Below are positions 22,469 to 34,158 of a DNA stretch of 64,000 nucleotides, piece after piece. Within the stretch, counting starts at the first letter, position 1; each line of letters starts with the position of its first letter. The position numbers and the translations under genes were made by a program. A model generated the notes under the pieces. It was not told where the DNA came from, searched no databases, and saw only the letters and a program-made list of their open reading frames with translations. This stretch comes from Owenia fusiformis (lineage: Eukaryota > Annelida > Polychaeta > Sabellida > Oweniidae). The stretch covers positions 32,989,375 through 33,053,374 of the forward strand of contig CAIIXF020000005.1 of assembly GCA_903813345.2 (NCBI GenBank), given 5' to 3'.

Positions 22469-23566
22469 GTACCCCACACACAATTTTGTCGCCTACTTTG
22501 ATGTGTTGTAGAAAAATATCCAATAAGAGTTTTCTCATGAAATTTGGCATACATTAAATTGAAACAATTTGTGACACTCAAATTTTTTTGTTTGTGGTAA
22601 TATGACTTCACCACAATTTGACTTCAGTTTCTAAATTGCTACGCATTTACAGATTTGACCTAAATCAAGCTAAATTTTGAAACAATTTGTAACAAATTGA
22701 TTACAAAAACAATTTGAATATTCTGGTCAATCCTATCCTATTAAACACCATTATAATCCACTGGTAAAAAAAACTGAACCAAGCAGGAGTGACTGTTACA
22801 ATGTTATGATGTTACCCCTGAAAGTTCACATGTTAAATCCATGTGAATCATTTCCAACAAAAGGTAAGCCGTCGGTGGCCACCTGTGAGGTATTGGGTGA
22901 ATATGGCCTCCCGATCGTAGGCCAATGGAAAATTGATTGCAAGCTCACTGTTAATAATGCCTCAATTGACTTAAACAAAATACAACCATTTTCTTGAGAT
23001 TTTATGAGATGCGAACTATTGGAAAGGATTTTTTAATCAAGTGGGACAGTAGGAAATGCTGTAGGGGTAGGATGGTATAGAAATTCAAGCAGGGATGTCT
23101 TTCAGTGCCCTGATAAACCTTTTTAGACTTAAAGCCAACAAATCATATGATACATGCACCTGTCCATGTATTGAAAGTATTAAAAAGGGTCTTCACTCTT
23201 AAACAATAATAAAATCACACTTACAATATTCCTATTTAGGAGTTAAACATCTCCAACACATAGTAACAGTATCTTAAGAGAACAGACAAACCATATGTAA
23301 TGCAATAGGTTTGTGATCAAAATGTAATCAAAATGATTTAAACTCTCTTTAAAACTGCAAAACTGGAAATTTTCGTCGAATTTTGTTAAAACATGAATAT
23401 TTTAAAATTGCTTGTTTTTCGTCAATATTACTTAAATTTCCAAATAAAAAAATTTGAGTGTCACAAAATGTTTCAAGTTAAAGTATGCCAAATTTTATAA
23501 ACAAACTCTTTTTGGATATTTTTCTACAATACATCAAAGTAGGCGACAAAATTGTGTGTGGGGTAC
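22469..23566. mobile_element. 1.1 kb element with 125 bp terminal inverted repeats, TA-flanked
   Basis: The left arm is 22469-22593 and the right arm 23443-23566. They are about 85-90% alike, both starting GTACCCCACACACAATTTTG when read inward and including TCGCCTACTTTGATGT and GACACTCAAATTTTTTT. TA precedes the left end (22467-22468) and follows the right end (23567-23568), as expected for the Tc1/mariner superfamily. No transposase is recognisable. A 63-codon frame at 22806-22997 lies inside, and its first 58 bases run from an ATG to AAG|GTAAGCC in phase 1, which I treat as probable coincidence because of its location. Confidence 0.75.
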
Positions 23567-23916
23567 TAACTTATTAACCCCATGTGAAATTGGGTTATCA
23601 TTTAATTAAAGAAGATGTTGTATGTTCTGTTTGGATAGCAATTGTTTTTTTGGATACATATATTTCTAATTAATTATGGATAATATAATTTACATGTTTT
23701 GTACAGCTGCATGTGCTAGCTGATTACTTTCTAGATTTTGTTTTGTCAATATCACGCTTTCCCTATCATAATTCAGTCTTTCCTGTATTGTCTATTGAAA
23801 GCCCATGATTTTGTTTACCACCTATGAAGGTGAGCAATACCTCTTTGGTATATATACGGTCATAATTAACACATGTAATCTCCTTGAAGGTGCCCTGTGT
23901 TCTTTTATGTGCACAT

Positions 23917-24794
23917 TGTTGAGTATTGTTCCGCTGTATTGTGGGTGTTACAAGCATGTACTCAAACAGAAAGGTGGTATTGGGTTGAGCCTATTGTTGT
24001 TGTGGTGGTTCAGGTCTGCACAAAAAAAGTTTCAAAATGACCAACTTAAAATGTGAACATTTTCATTTTTCATTTTCCGATTTTATTTTTGAGCCCATTA
24101 TAACAATTGGTAAATAAAAACTGGTACTAAGATACCTTGGCAATCATAGAGCATATTGTAGGGTGGAAATGACATCAAGGAGTAATTCATAAGAATACAT
24201 TTACACCACTGGCAATTTAAAATCAGATGACATCACAGAGAAATTACATCACAACAAAATCTGTAGAGAATTATGTCATCAACAACACTGCTCAGAATAT
24301 CAATAATATTCAGCATCAAATTAGAAACAGCTTCAAGCTCTATATACTCCTAGGTAAATCAAAACAGGATACAATAAAGGACATCCATGAAGCATATTGG
24401 AAGGACACTATATATACCCCCTATATATACCCCTGGCATGTATCCCTAATACCGCTATTTCAAAGGAGGGAGAAAGTCAATTAAAGACTAGCTGAGACAG
24501 GGTTAACCAAAAGCTTTAACTTCCCCTAGACAGATTGATGCAATAAAAGAAATATTGGATGAATTCCTATCAAATAAATTGCAGATATGACTGATTCAAG
24601 TGTTGGTCACACACAGCATATTATTCATAATAATTAAGAAATGAAATTGATGTGTAACAAGTTACCTGGTCATTTTGAAACCTTTTTCGTGCAGACCTGA
24701 TCCACCACATACTACCTTTTGCTCAACCCAGCACCACCTGCCTGTTGGAGCACATTCCTGTAACCTTTACAGTACATCAGTATAATACTCAACA
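23917..24794. mobile_element. foldback element with about 129 bp arms
   Basis: The arms are 23917-24045 and 24666-24794, reading inward from TGTTGAGTATT through GTTACA, AGGTGGT, TGGGTTGAGC and CAGGTCTGCAC to TTTCAAAATGACCA. Similarity is about 75-80%, best in the inner 35 bases. The 620 bp interior carries an 85-codon frame at 24227-24484 of chance-like composition. No target duplication is evident. The outermost 19 bases (23914-23932) recur exactly at 53104-53122. Confidence 0.7.
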
Positions 24795-25636
24795 TCGTGA
24801 AAGTGTCGTCGGCAATCTTCGTCACTTTCCGTGATTGGGAAAATAAATTCCCGCGTAAATTATTGTGTTCATTGTACATTCTGATTTAGAAGTAAAAAGT
24901 CAGATTTTCTTCCAGGATCATTTGCATAATTGGTACATGAATTATAACAAATTAACTGTTTTTCAAAATAACTTGGTTTAAACAAGGCATGACAATACAG
25001 TATGTCATCACAATAAAAGCCATTGCGAATGATGACAAAAATTTAAAGTGATAAATGACACATCCGACTGCCTACTGCCAATAACTGAATGCTATCAAAT
25101 GAACGATGCCTTTTCCACAATATGTGACCATTTTTTGTTTTAATCTTGTTTGTATAATAGTTCAATACCATCATGGATTACCATGACAATCTCTTCATTC
25201 ATATCTGTTGAAAATAAAGATGTGGTATCACAATAGTTCATTCTAAGCAAAGCTATGAGTTTACCCCTTGTATTTTCTGGTATTTTCTGCTGAACACTTG
25301 CCATTCCAAGGAAATGCTGAATGCACCCGATGTCTGGAGAACATTTATTATATATACATATATGAGTCTAGAAAATTCCATATTCAAAACAACATTGATG
25401 GTCTTATGGTTTGCTTAGAAGATAGATTACATAATTATGCTTGTATGTCTCTCTAAGTTAGCATTACAGCTCTTCATTCTTATTTATTGCATTTTCCAGA
25501 TGTGTTGCATAACAATTTTGAGCATTTAGAATGTAAGCCTGATTGATACTGTATATTCTACTCGTATATTAGAAAGGGTACATCAGCCATGGCTATTGGA
25601 TTTAGGTTTTAGACTTTATATAGGTTTAATCATTTA
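24795..25636. other. AT-rich non-coding stretch
   Basis: I see no gene or repeat here. Confidence 0.4.
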
Positions 25637-26020
25637 TTAAAGGTCAAGTGCCCTGAAATATTAAAACAGTTGTTGAACAACTAATATACATACTTTTTGT
25701 GGCTTGGTTGAATGGCTATGAATCCAAAGTTCCGATGTGTCTCATCAAGAAGACAATAGAGTAACAAGGATTATGTCAAGCAGAGTTTATAATTTTTGTG
25801 CAAATTTTCTTCTTGAATCGAAAAATTTCATTTTAATTTGATTAATTAACAATAGGTAGCAAAAAATCTAAAGGTTGGTCACCTGCCCTACAGCAAATCA
25901 TATGACACGAAAACAATGATTCATTCGCCAGATGGCGTAGTTAAAGGTTTTGAGGCATCAACGATTTATTTTGAGTTTTTCTAAGGAATTATACCCGATT
26001 TCAAGCTACTGCACCTTTAA
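25637..26020. mobile_element. 384 bp MITE with TTAA ends
   Basis: The left end TTAAAGGTCAAGTGCCCTGA and the right end, read inward as TTAAAGGTGCAGTAGCTTGA, are imperfect inverted repeats. Both begin in TTAA, consistent with a TTAA target duplication (piggyBac-like) or with terminal TTAA. No coding capacity. The interior carries CGCCAGATGGCG, a short palindrome. Confidence 0.55.
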
Positions 26021-26289
26021 CACTATTTATTCATAGATTGGGAAAATGCAAAAAACATTTGAATGTATGTAAATAGCACATTTTGGATGAGTTGGATAGA
26101 CCAAAGGTTAAACTTAGAACTAGCTTGCTCTGAAAGAAAATCCAAATTTTTGGTGCACAGGTCTAACATTTTTGTGAAATCATGATACACCCTTTACTAA
26201 ACGCATCATTTTTTAAAAATAGGTAAATGTTTTCTATCATTTTTATTCTCAGTAAACATTATCAAAACAAACAGACAATCAGACCCAGG

Positions 26290-26457
26290 CAGAAATTCTT
26301 TAATGAAAATCATGCCGATTTTCACCATTCTGAGCACTTTTTATATAACTTTTTGCCAAAACTGTCAAAAAGGCCCCCCCCCTTGGCAAAATCTCTCCCC
26401 TTGGTAAAAACCCCCGGTAAAACCGCTCCCCCTCAGTAAATCCTGGCTACAGGACTG
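26290..26457 (+). mobile_element. fragment of the CAGGCCCxTAG element family
   Basis: This matches 39757-39902: AAATTCTTT, AAATCATG, TTTTCACCATT, TGAGCAC, CAAAACTGTCAAAA, a C-run, then CTTGGCAAA and AAATCCTGGCTAC. The left inverted end is missing and the right end is altered (AGGACTG). The poly-C runs make this stretch locally GC-rich. Confidence 0.6.
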
Positions 26458-28241
26458 ACAATGTGGAATGAGTTTTATCTTGTATAGCAATCATGCAATT
26501 CTTGTTCATTTCAGTTGCTTTCCTAAACATGCCAAGGAAATAGAGTAAAGTTATCACGTAATCCATATTGACATGTTAGAAGATGTATCATTAATTACCT
26601 TCATGAAGAAAACCTACTCTTTTGCTTTCCAAACATATTACTGGAGGAATGTGTTCATATTACACTGTTTCTTTGAACTTGTATCATTGATTGAGATGTT
26701 CTGGGCTTATACTTCCACATATAATTGACTGTTTATACTTTGGATGGAACTTTTTTTGATTCTGTTTTTAATATCACCATGGTTTTACTCTTTGGTTGGC
26801 CATAACAGTCTGTATGCTGTGTTCTATAAGCTATGCTGTACTTTTGCATTCTAATTATACTAAAGTAATGATATTTTTATGTATCTATATGTTCACCATT
26901 TGTGGTTTCATCAGTTAATTAAAATAACAGCATAGTTTAGAATGTTTTATCATATATTCAGTAATGGATTTAGCAATCCCTATAATGATATAGACCAGTC
27001 TGTCTGAATATTGAGGCCTTGGTATTGAGGAATTTTTATATACCGTAATTCTCATAATTGCTAGGAAGGTTGAATAAAGGGGAATATGAAAATGCCCAAG
27101 AAAATAAGTATGCCGCAAAAAGTTTATATTTTTCAATATTACCAATATGTATATCAGAGATATACAAATTAAAATATGTCCAGTGAAAGAAAAGCTGTCC
27201 AAACTCCACTACTTGGGATCGTTCGCCATCTTTATTTTGTCATCCCTAGTTGTCTAATAAAATATTTTAACTTAAAGCATATATTTTAAATGTCATATTG
27301 TGATATTTTCTTGAATACTCATTTTAGGGAATCATATTTTGTTTGTGAGGATTTCAACTGTTACTCAATGAAATTGCCATTTTTGAGAAAATAAGAATGG
27401 ACCAAAAGTACAGTGTTACTTTCCGATTTGCAAATCTTATAAAAAATACTAAACATTAAACTTAGCCAATGAAAATTTAGCATTTTATAGTGCTGTTAAT
27501 TAAACTTACTTTCTATAGCATGATATAAGTATGGATGTAACCCGATATTTTAATGAGAGTTGCTAGCAAGTTTGAAATCCCCCTTAAGGGCCACAACCAC
27601 TTACCTTTTATACTTTTCATGTTACATGATTAGAATACATTATTCTCAATGTTTATTTTATGATGGTACATAAGTGAAATGCCATATTATAAATTATTGG
27701 AAACTATGTCAAAATGACATCCAGGAAAGGTTTCTAATTTCCAATTCCTTTTTGATGTTGTCTTTAAGTTTCATAATTTCCTTCATAGGTTTGTGATGTA
27801 GTTCAGTTAATGTTTCCAATGCAACACTGGCAGGTCCGGAAGCTAACAAGGTGGTGCCCACATTTCAAGTCAGAAGAAAATTTCTGGGTCTGCACATAAA
27901 ATATTTTGGGTCCCTAAAACCAGAAATTAAGTCCAAATTCTGATAATTTAAGACCCATTTATTGATAATTTGGTCTAAAATCTTAAAATGAGGCCAAGTA
28001 ATATTCAAAAAGGGGCCCATGTGCCCCCTGAATCAACCAGTGTATAAATTGTATAGATTTATAAATAAACTACTATTTTAGGGACTGGTCAATTAGAAGG
28101 GTTGTTTTCTTGCTAGGCCTAGTATTGTGGATTAAGTTGAACACCGGACAGTAGTAAATTTGCATATGTTATATTCATTTGTATCAATAAATTTATAAAT
28201 ATACTTGCACAACAGTGTCAATGTTAGATTTTATTAAAGGT
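26458..28241. other. mostly AT-rich; short MITE-A fragment at 27131-27200
   Basis: I see no gene. 27131-27200 contains CATATTAC/CAATATTAC, TATACAAATTAAAATATGTC and CAGTGAAAGAAAA as in the interior of MITE family A (38640-38710), so it is a fifth, internal fragment. 27830-28060 is more G/C-mixed and may be an old repeat. Confidence 0.5.
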
Positions 28242-28499
28242 CTACATTTCTCTACTTTCATATTCTTCTGCCACTTCACTGATGTACTCAATTGGTGCCC
28301 TGTGGATATCTGGGACTTGATCTACACTTAACTTTTTAAGGTAAGTGAATATACATTGTAAAACATGATTACCTTCCCTCTTGAGAACAATATTATCATG
28401 TAAACTATTGCCAATTAACACTTTAAAAACAAGCTCATTAAACATGAAATGTTCAAACCATAAGGAGTAATTTTCCAAATATTTATTAAAAATGATCAT
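28242..28499 (-). CDS. 85-codon minus-strand open frame, unknown product
   Basis: An ATG (context AACAAATGA) opens 85 codons ending in TAG, and AATAAA on the same strand follows about seven bases later (28230-28235). The product includes NKYLENYSLWFEHFMFNELV, a middle DNIVLKREGNHVLQ, and a tail PDIHRAPIEYISEVAEEYES with acidic residues. The composition is protein-like, with several Trp, Pro, Gly and charged residues. It could be a terminal exon whose acceptor lies before the ATG (a TTAG followed by a T-run is poor), or a small gene nested in the long intron on the opposite strand. I do not recognise the family. A perfect plus-strand donor-like AAGGTAAGTG at 28339 lies within it, but no plus-strand frame fits. 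Confidence 0.35.
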   Translation of the reverse strand: MIIFNKYLENYSLWFEHFMFNELVFKVLIGNSLHDNIVLKREGNHVLQCIFTYLKKLSVDQVPDIHRAPIEYISEVAEEYESREM

Positions 28500-29639
28500 T
28501 TGTTAAAAAAACTAACACACTTGATATTAAGCAAAAAATCTATAAGATAAGTAAAAAGGTATATGTTCTCAAGTCTAATATGATTAAAACACATGCAGTG
28601 TATATTAAGTGTAATAGAAATTCCAATGAAAACTGCTTAAACTGTTCAGTGTAAATTATGGCCATTTTGCCTCGGCATTGTTTTGAATAGTATAGTCAAT
28701 ATCACTGACATCTATTTTAAACCTCTGACATTAAACCATTATAGGTGGAAGTTAATTCTGATAGATAGAACTTTTTTTGGATGATGCAACTAATTAACAA
28801 AGTTGAGGGATCTTCCCTTGCTTGTTTAAGCCTCATGAAGAAATAAAATGCACATTATCACAGAATCATATTTAAAGCTGACAAGTGACACTGACCAGTA
28901 CAAAAAAAATTGCCAATATATAGTTGATATTTTTCTGTTAATCAACCTGACAATTTTACATACCATAACACATTGATATTTCACTTGCACTTGTCTTTAA
29001 TTGGCAACATTTATTCAATTGACTAAAGGAAGGTGCTTAAAGCCACTTTTCTTGCCAGCATATTATATGTAATATTTTGACAAACATTTGTGTTTCAAAA
29101 ATCTACAAAACCATTAAAATTGAAAAATGTTTACCATATACTCAATGTAGCATGTGCTGAGGAAAGGTTTTTCTACAGATATGTGTTCACTAGAGAGGGG
29201 TGTAACCTCTCTATTCTTGCATCTTAATCACTCTCTATTTTTGCCCTATTTATTCAATGAAATACAGTTGTACTCAATTTTTCCATTTTTTATTCAGAGT
29301 GTTTTGTGCTATGTTGTCTTTGTCCTCATATGAATCTCAGTAATTCCTTTGTGATCAAAATATGCCATAATTTCACCCCAAAGGAATATGTCATTCATAT
29401 GTTCTACTTAATCATGAGAAATAAGCTGTATACTATAGGCATTTTGAGGTTATATATTAGGAAAGCATTGACGTCATCTAATTAGAGATATCAGCTGTAT
29501 ATTGACTTATATGACTAAGTATGAGGATGCTCTATAAGGACTGTCGTATCTCTACAAGGCTTCCTTTGATAGACACTGTTCCTAATTAGTATCTTAGAAA
29601 TAAATAAATAATTGGATACATATGATGTATGCAAAAACT
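28500..29639. other. AT-rich non-coding stretch
   Basis: I see no gene or repeat. One exact TGACGTCA palindrome lies at 29469-29476. Confidence 0.4.
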
Positions 29640-29870
29640 TAAACTTAAGCTGCAAATTATACATAAGGTACATGCCATAACTTATACATATTTTTTTTGA
29701 TATAATTTATGATTGAGATGTAATGTCATAACTTGAACATAGTTTGCATGCCATAAAGTATGCTTACCGTTTATGCCATAAATTATACATAAGATGTTTC
29801 CATAACTCAAACGAAGGTGCATATCATAACTTTGTAACTATATCATAACTTACAGATACTGTATACATCT
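29640..29870 (+). repeat. degenerate minisatellite, CCATAACTTATACATA type
   Basis: About seven to eight diverged units of roughly 25-35 bp share a GCCATAACTTATACATAAG-like core (for example near 29670, 29700, 29730, 29752, 29776, 29804 and 29826). Units vary in length, so the array is old. Confidence 0.55.
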
Positions 29871-30104
29871 GGTGATATTGGCTATTTTACTGTTAGTTTA
29901 ATAAATATTTCAGTTGGGGGTAGTGTGGTGACAGTGGTCAAGACAAAACTAGATGTGTACATATCATAAAGTGCCAATGCAACATTCTCTCCCCCATAAC
30001 CACTAGGCCTACAGCAATACAATGTATACTTCAAAAAATATAATACTTCTATTGACTTCATAAAACTACTCTTAACAAGATTTGTAGTATAATTCTATGT
30101 GGGT

Positions 30105-30190
30105 TGTCAAGTTGGCCGAGAGGGCTTGAGAGCCGGCATGTTCGAGATAGGCGACGAGGTTGTGAGTTCAAGACACGTGTGCTCCTTGTG
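30105..30190 (+). mobile_element. tRNA-derived SINE head
   Basis: TGGCCGAGAGG at 30113-30123 fits the Pol III box A, and GTTCAAGAC at 30166-30174 fits box B. The 42-base spacing is that of a type II (Leu/Ser-like) tRNA. The acceptor and T-arm do not pair well and no clean anticodon arm forms, so this is not a functional tRNA. It is best read as the head of a tRNA-derived SINE or a tRNA pseudogene. The following 100 bases may be its body, but no A-tail is clear. Confidence 0.6.
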
Positions 30191-31378
30191 TTTATTCATT
30201 TACAAATAGTTCAAATAGTTTTGTGATTGAAAATTGTTTTAAAGTATCTAAGTGACTGAGTAACTAACTCAATAACTTAGTACCTACCTAAGTCTGAGTA
30301 ACTTAACTTAATACATGTAACTAACTCATGTAATTTGGACAAAGAGTTTTTTTCTGTACAAAAAGAATCCTTCCAAACATCATGTGGTTACAATTCACTG
30401 TGTGAGCAAAGGGATGTGGGTCCTTTGTTATACTCTTAAAGGGTAACATATAATGTGTTACTCCCCATCTAGTAGGCGAGAGGGGTAATCACAAAATAAA
30501 ACTCAAGGGTACACAGGTTGAGGTCAATTTGTGAAGATGTCTGTCAGTTTATGTAGCAATGATGTAGTATAAATAGCCAATCATTTATATAAGGGAAAAT
30601 TTTGACAAATCAATTACACATTTTGTTGGTAAAGTTTAAGTATCTTTTTTTGTTAATGGGAAAATGTGTATGTATCAATATTATGATGATATTATTGCAT
30701 TGTATTACCACATTCTTTTTATAATTCATTCTCTCAATGTTTACAGATTGTAAACTTTCCTATGGATTGTTTTATCTTCAGGAAGCTAACTTCAGTAAAC
30801 TGTAATTAACAAACTGTAACTTCCCTGATTTCTTAAAAATATACTGACCCAGGAGACTCACTTGGACTGGCAATATTGTACGGTCTACATAACTCAGGTA
30901 CATAACCCTTTTTAATCTGTTTCCTACATATTGACATATACTTAACATGGTTCAAAGAAATGATCCTTTTTTCATATTGAAAGACATCAATTCTTTTTAT
31001 ACACTTGCACCTGCCCACATTTCCTCGTATTGCATTCTTAGGAGATGAAAACCATTGTTAGTAATATAGCTCTGATATTGCATTAATAACTGCCATCGCA
31101 GATGTGCTAGTCTTACCTGAAGTCAAGATTATAAAATAATGCGGAAATTCTGGAATATAAGATACCTTTGAACAACACGGGAATATAATTGAATTGTTCA
31201 GATTTACGATGTTGGACAACCCTTTACCGCAGATGTATTATGCCTTCGGTTTGCTAAAATAAGACTTACCTTATTCAATTAAGTGATGATTGTCTAAAAC
31301 AAATGGTGTAATTTGATCAGCATCAGTAGAACGACTCTTAGATCGAAGTTATAGTGGATAAATATATACATCTAAATC
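30191..31378. other. AT-rich stretch upstream of exon 31379
   Basis: I see no gene. 30240-30330 has a loose ACTAACTCA/CTTAGTACCTA repetition. 31100-31378 is slightly less AT-rich and would hold the leader and promoter of the exon at 31379. GGATAAATATATAC at 31356 is TATA-like, but it lies only about 20 bases from the ATG. Confidence 0.35.
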
Positions 31379-31412
31379 ATGGGAAACACTGTGGAAAACA
31401 TGTTTCAACAAG
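31379..31412 (+). CDS. alternative first exon MGNTVENMFQQ (phase 1)
   Basis: An ATG in a strong context (A at -3, G at +4) opens 11 codons plus one base (G), ending at AAG|GTAAGTG, a perfect donor consensus. The peptide MGNTVENMFQQ starts Met-Gly-Asn, the arrangement seen in N-myristoylated proteins, although Glu at position 6 is not favourable for the transferase. Phase and last base agree with the exons at 15687, 18254 and 36088. PKA catalytic subunits also have alternative, sometimes MGN-starting, first exons joined in phase 1, so that gene is one candidate. Nothing else in the window supports it. Confidence 0.5.
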
Positions 31413-34158
31413 GTAAGTGAATATTATGAAAGTAAATAAAAATGTCCAAAAGGATTTGCTTTGGCATTGATTGAAATAGGTTCTTGCTAAAAATAAGATG
31501 TTTTTCATTAAATGAATGTGATGTGGTGTCTTATCTATAATATGATATTTGTTGCAGAAATCGTGTCCTTATGATCCCTTAGTAATGAGATAAATAAACT
31601 AGATTTTATGTGTTAACAAAACAAATAATTTAATATTGCATTTAATTCTGATTTTATTTTATCGTCCAGTGTTTTCAGATTTAGACTGAGGCAAAATTGG
31701 AAACATATTCCATTACACACATTTCAGTTGAAAACAATTGCATTGATTTTCAGTTGATGGAAAGGTAATGCCCTTCAAGTAAAGTGAGGTTCTTCAATCA
31801 CAGATTCACTAATTCATATCACTCATACTGATTTTTTAACCCTCCACGAAGACATTTTTTATTCTAAAGTACATTATCATGCAGTATGTATCATAGTTCA
31901 TCAATATATTTGATGTTATAAGTTTTGATTATCAATTTGTATTTATTCTTTGACTTATATTGTTATGGCTTCTGTATGAATGAAACGTCCCTTGGTGTTA
32001 TGGTCTTGGATCGTGATAATATATTTCTTACATACATAGGCGATAGTATATAGTTGACATATTTAGATATCCCATAGGACACTCATATTATAATGTGTCA
32101 ATGCAATTAGTTAAGTTTTAACACATCCTTTTATATTATTTGGTGATACCTTGTGTGTTTTCTATCATTTGCTATTCATGTTAACTTTTACACCCATATT
32201 TCATTTTGAAACAATGATCAATTTTATAAATAATATGGAATGTATAGCAGTTTAAGGTACTTGGGGGATTATTGTATCATTTTTATTTTCATGAGTGTTA
32301 CACTACAACATGCTGACTTTGAATATTGGTTGGTTGAAGGTATTTTAAATGTTTTTGTTCTTCAAATGAACCTTTTGCTCTGTCTGATTGAAACTAACCC
32401 TGTCTCACATTATAGGCAACTAAGGAGTCATTCATTTTAATTACAATACCAATTACAGAGCCCTGATATAGTGAGTTATAGATTACATTATTTTTAGATG
32501 TTCTGTATGTCCACAGAATTTCTAATGATAACTAATGATATACTTAATGTTGACACAAAAGGAACAGAATATAGGAAGTCCTCCTGTGAAGGGAAACATT
32601 GTGTTAGACTAAAAGTGTATAATAATTAGAAATTTAAGAAGCGTTACAGTTAACCAAAATAATACAATATACATACCATTCTGGGAGTTCATAATTATTT
32701 CATAAATCAAAAGGGTGATTTATTATATCAGTGTCATTAGTGCAGTCGGTTCATTACTCTATTTTTGGCATTTAATCATGAATGGCAACAATCTTTGATT
32801 AATATTCTTTGGAATCAGTGGATGAATATCTTCCAGAAACATCGCTAAGTTAATCTGATTTTCAGTATATATAGCGGAACAAAAAGTTATATAAAAATGT
32901 GGCCTAAATCAACAGCCAGCAGGTTTGTATCCATCTGAAACTTATTTTTAACTGAAACTAAATGACCAACTTACATATTTTGGACAAAATTATGAAAACA
33001 ATTTTACATCCAAAAAATCAAGGAGAGAGAAAGTGTAATATAATCTACTACATGTATAACAGTTAAACAAAGCACCAAAGCAAAATGTTTATCATACTAA
33101 ACATTTTTGTCCAACAGAAAAAATTCCTCAAATCCTTAAAATTGTTGTTGACTTGAATGCATTCAAAAGTCCCAGAATGCTTGATATTTGTGACTGTTGT
33201 GGTTTGTGATGATGGTAACCATTTATAAAACCAATATCTTTGGTGTGTTTATGCTGTAGTGAATACAAATGGAAATTTACTCTGAAATAAATTTTTAGCC
33301 GTATGGTGGTCCAAAACATGAACCATTAGGACAAACTGTTATTCAATATAATATTTATTTAGGTGCTCTCCATTTCTATTTTTCTTTCAGAGATTTAAGG
33401 CTGTAATGCATGTATTTTTTAAAATACTGACCTATACTGACAACTATTATGAATTCATCTGTGTTGCTCAAATTTAATATTGAAAGATACGAAAATTTGA
33501 TATATAGCAATAGTAATAGTAAAAAGGCTAAAAATAAACATAATTTAGTCCAGATCTGCTTCTATGACTTTGACTATTTTGGCTATGTGGCGCCCTCATT
33601 CTGATGTATTGAATTTAGTCTACTGTGTAAAAATGCCAAGTATAAATCAACATTTGGACATACACTTTCCAATGGTTTGTTTTTAGACCACCCTGTGGCT
33701 AATTGCATTAGATATACTTGTATTACATTTCATTCATCACATGCAACTGTACATTGATAAGTTAATGTTATCTAAAACATTATCAATAATTTAGAGTACA
33801 GTCAATTTTTCGTGCCATATGAAAAGAATGGCAGTTAATTGAAATGAAAAAATCAACTCCATTAGCTAATTGCATAATTGGTCAATACTTACCAAAATCA
33901 CAAATGGAATCTGCTAGCTTAGATGTATGACAAGGCTGATTATTAGCTTGTTTTTTGGCACTTATTTACTCTGCCAATATAGAAATGCTTAATTTTGGGA
34001 TGAAACTCTGTACTTAATTTTTGCAACATGATTCATTTAAAATGGAGACTTGTTTATATGGCGGCATATATTATTATAGGTGCCACTTTTGCGACTGGAA
34101 TTGAACTAATTCAAGTATGCCATGTGCATTTTAATTTGTGTCTCATCTAGTGACTCCT
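31413..34158. other. AT-rich intron-like stretch
   Basis: I see no gene or repeat that I can support. Frames at 32240 (+) and 33128 (-) have chance-like composition. Confidence 0.4.

Noticed and set aside
24227-24484. 85-codon frame inside the foldback element
   Set aside because: Asn/Ile/Lys-rich composition with tandem IYTPYIYP derived from a local duplication. No transposase motif.
28335-28350. perfect plus-strand donor AAGGTAAGTG
   Set aside because: All three plus-strand frames hit a stop close upstream and no ATG frame in phase 1 exists. It lies inside a minus-strand open frame.
29640-29870. possible CRISPR-like array
   Set aside because: Units are degenerate, unequal and without unique spacers. 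This is a eukaryotic minisatellite, and no CRISPR array exists in the window.
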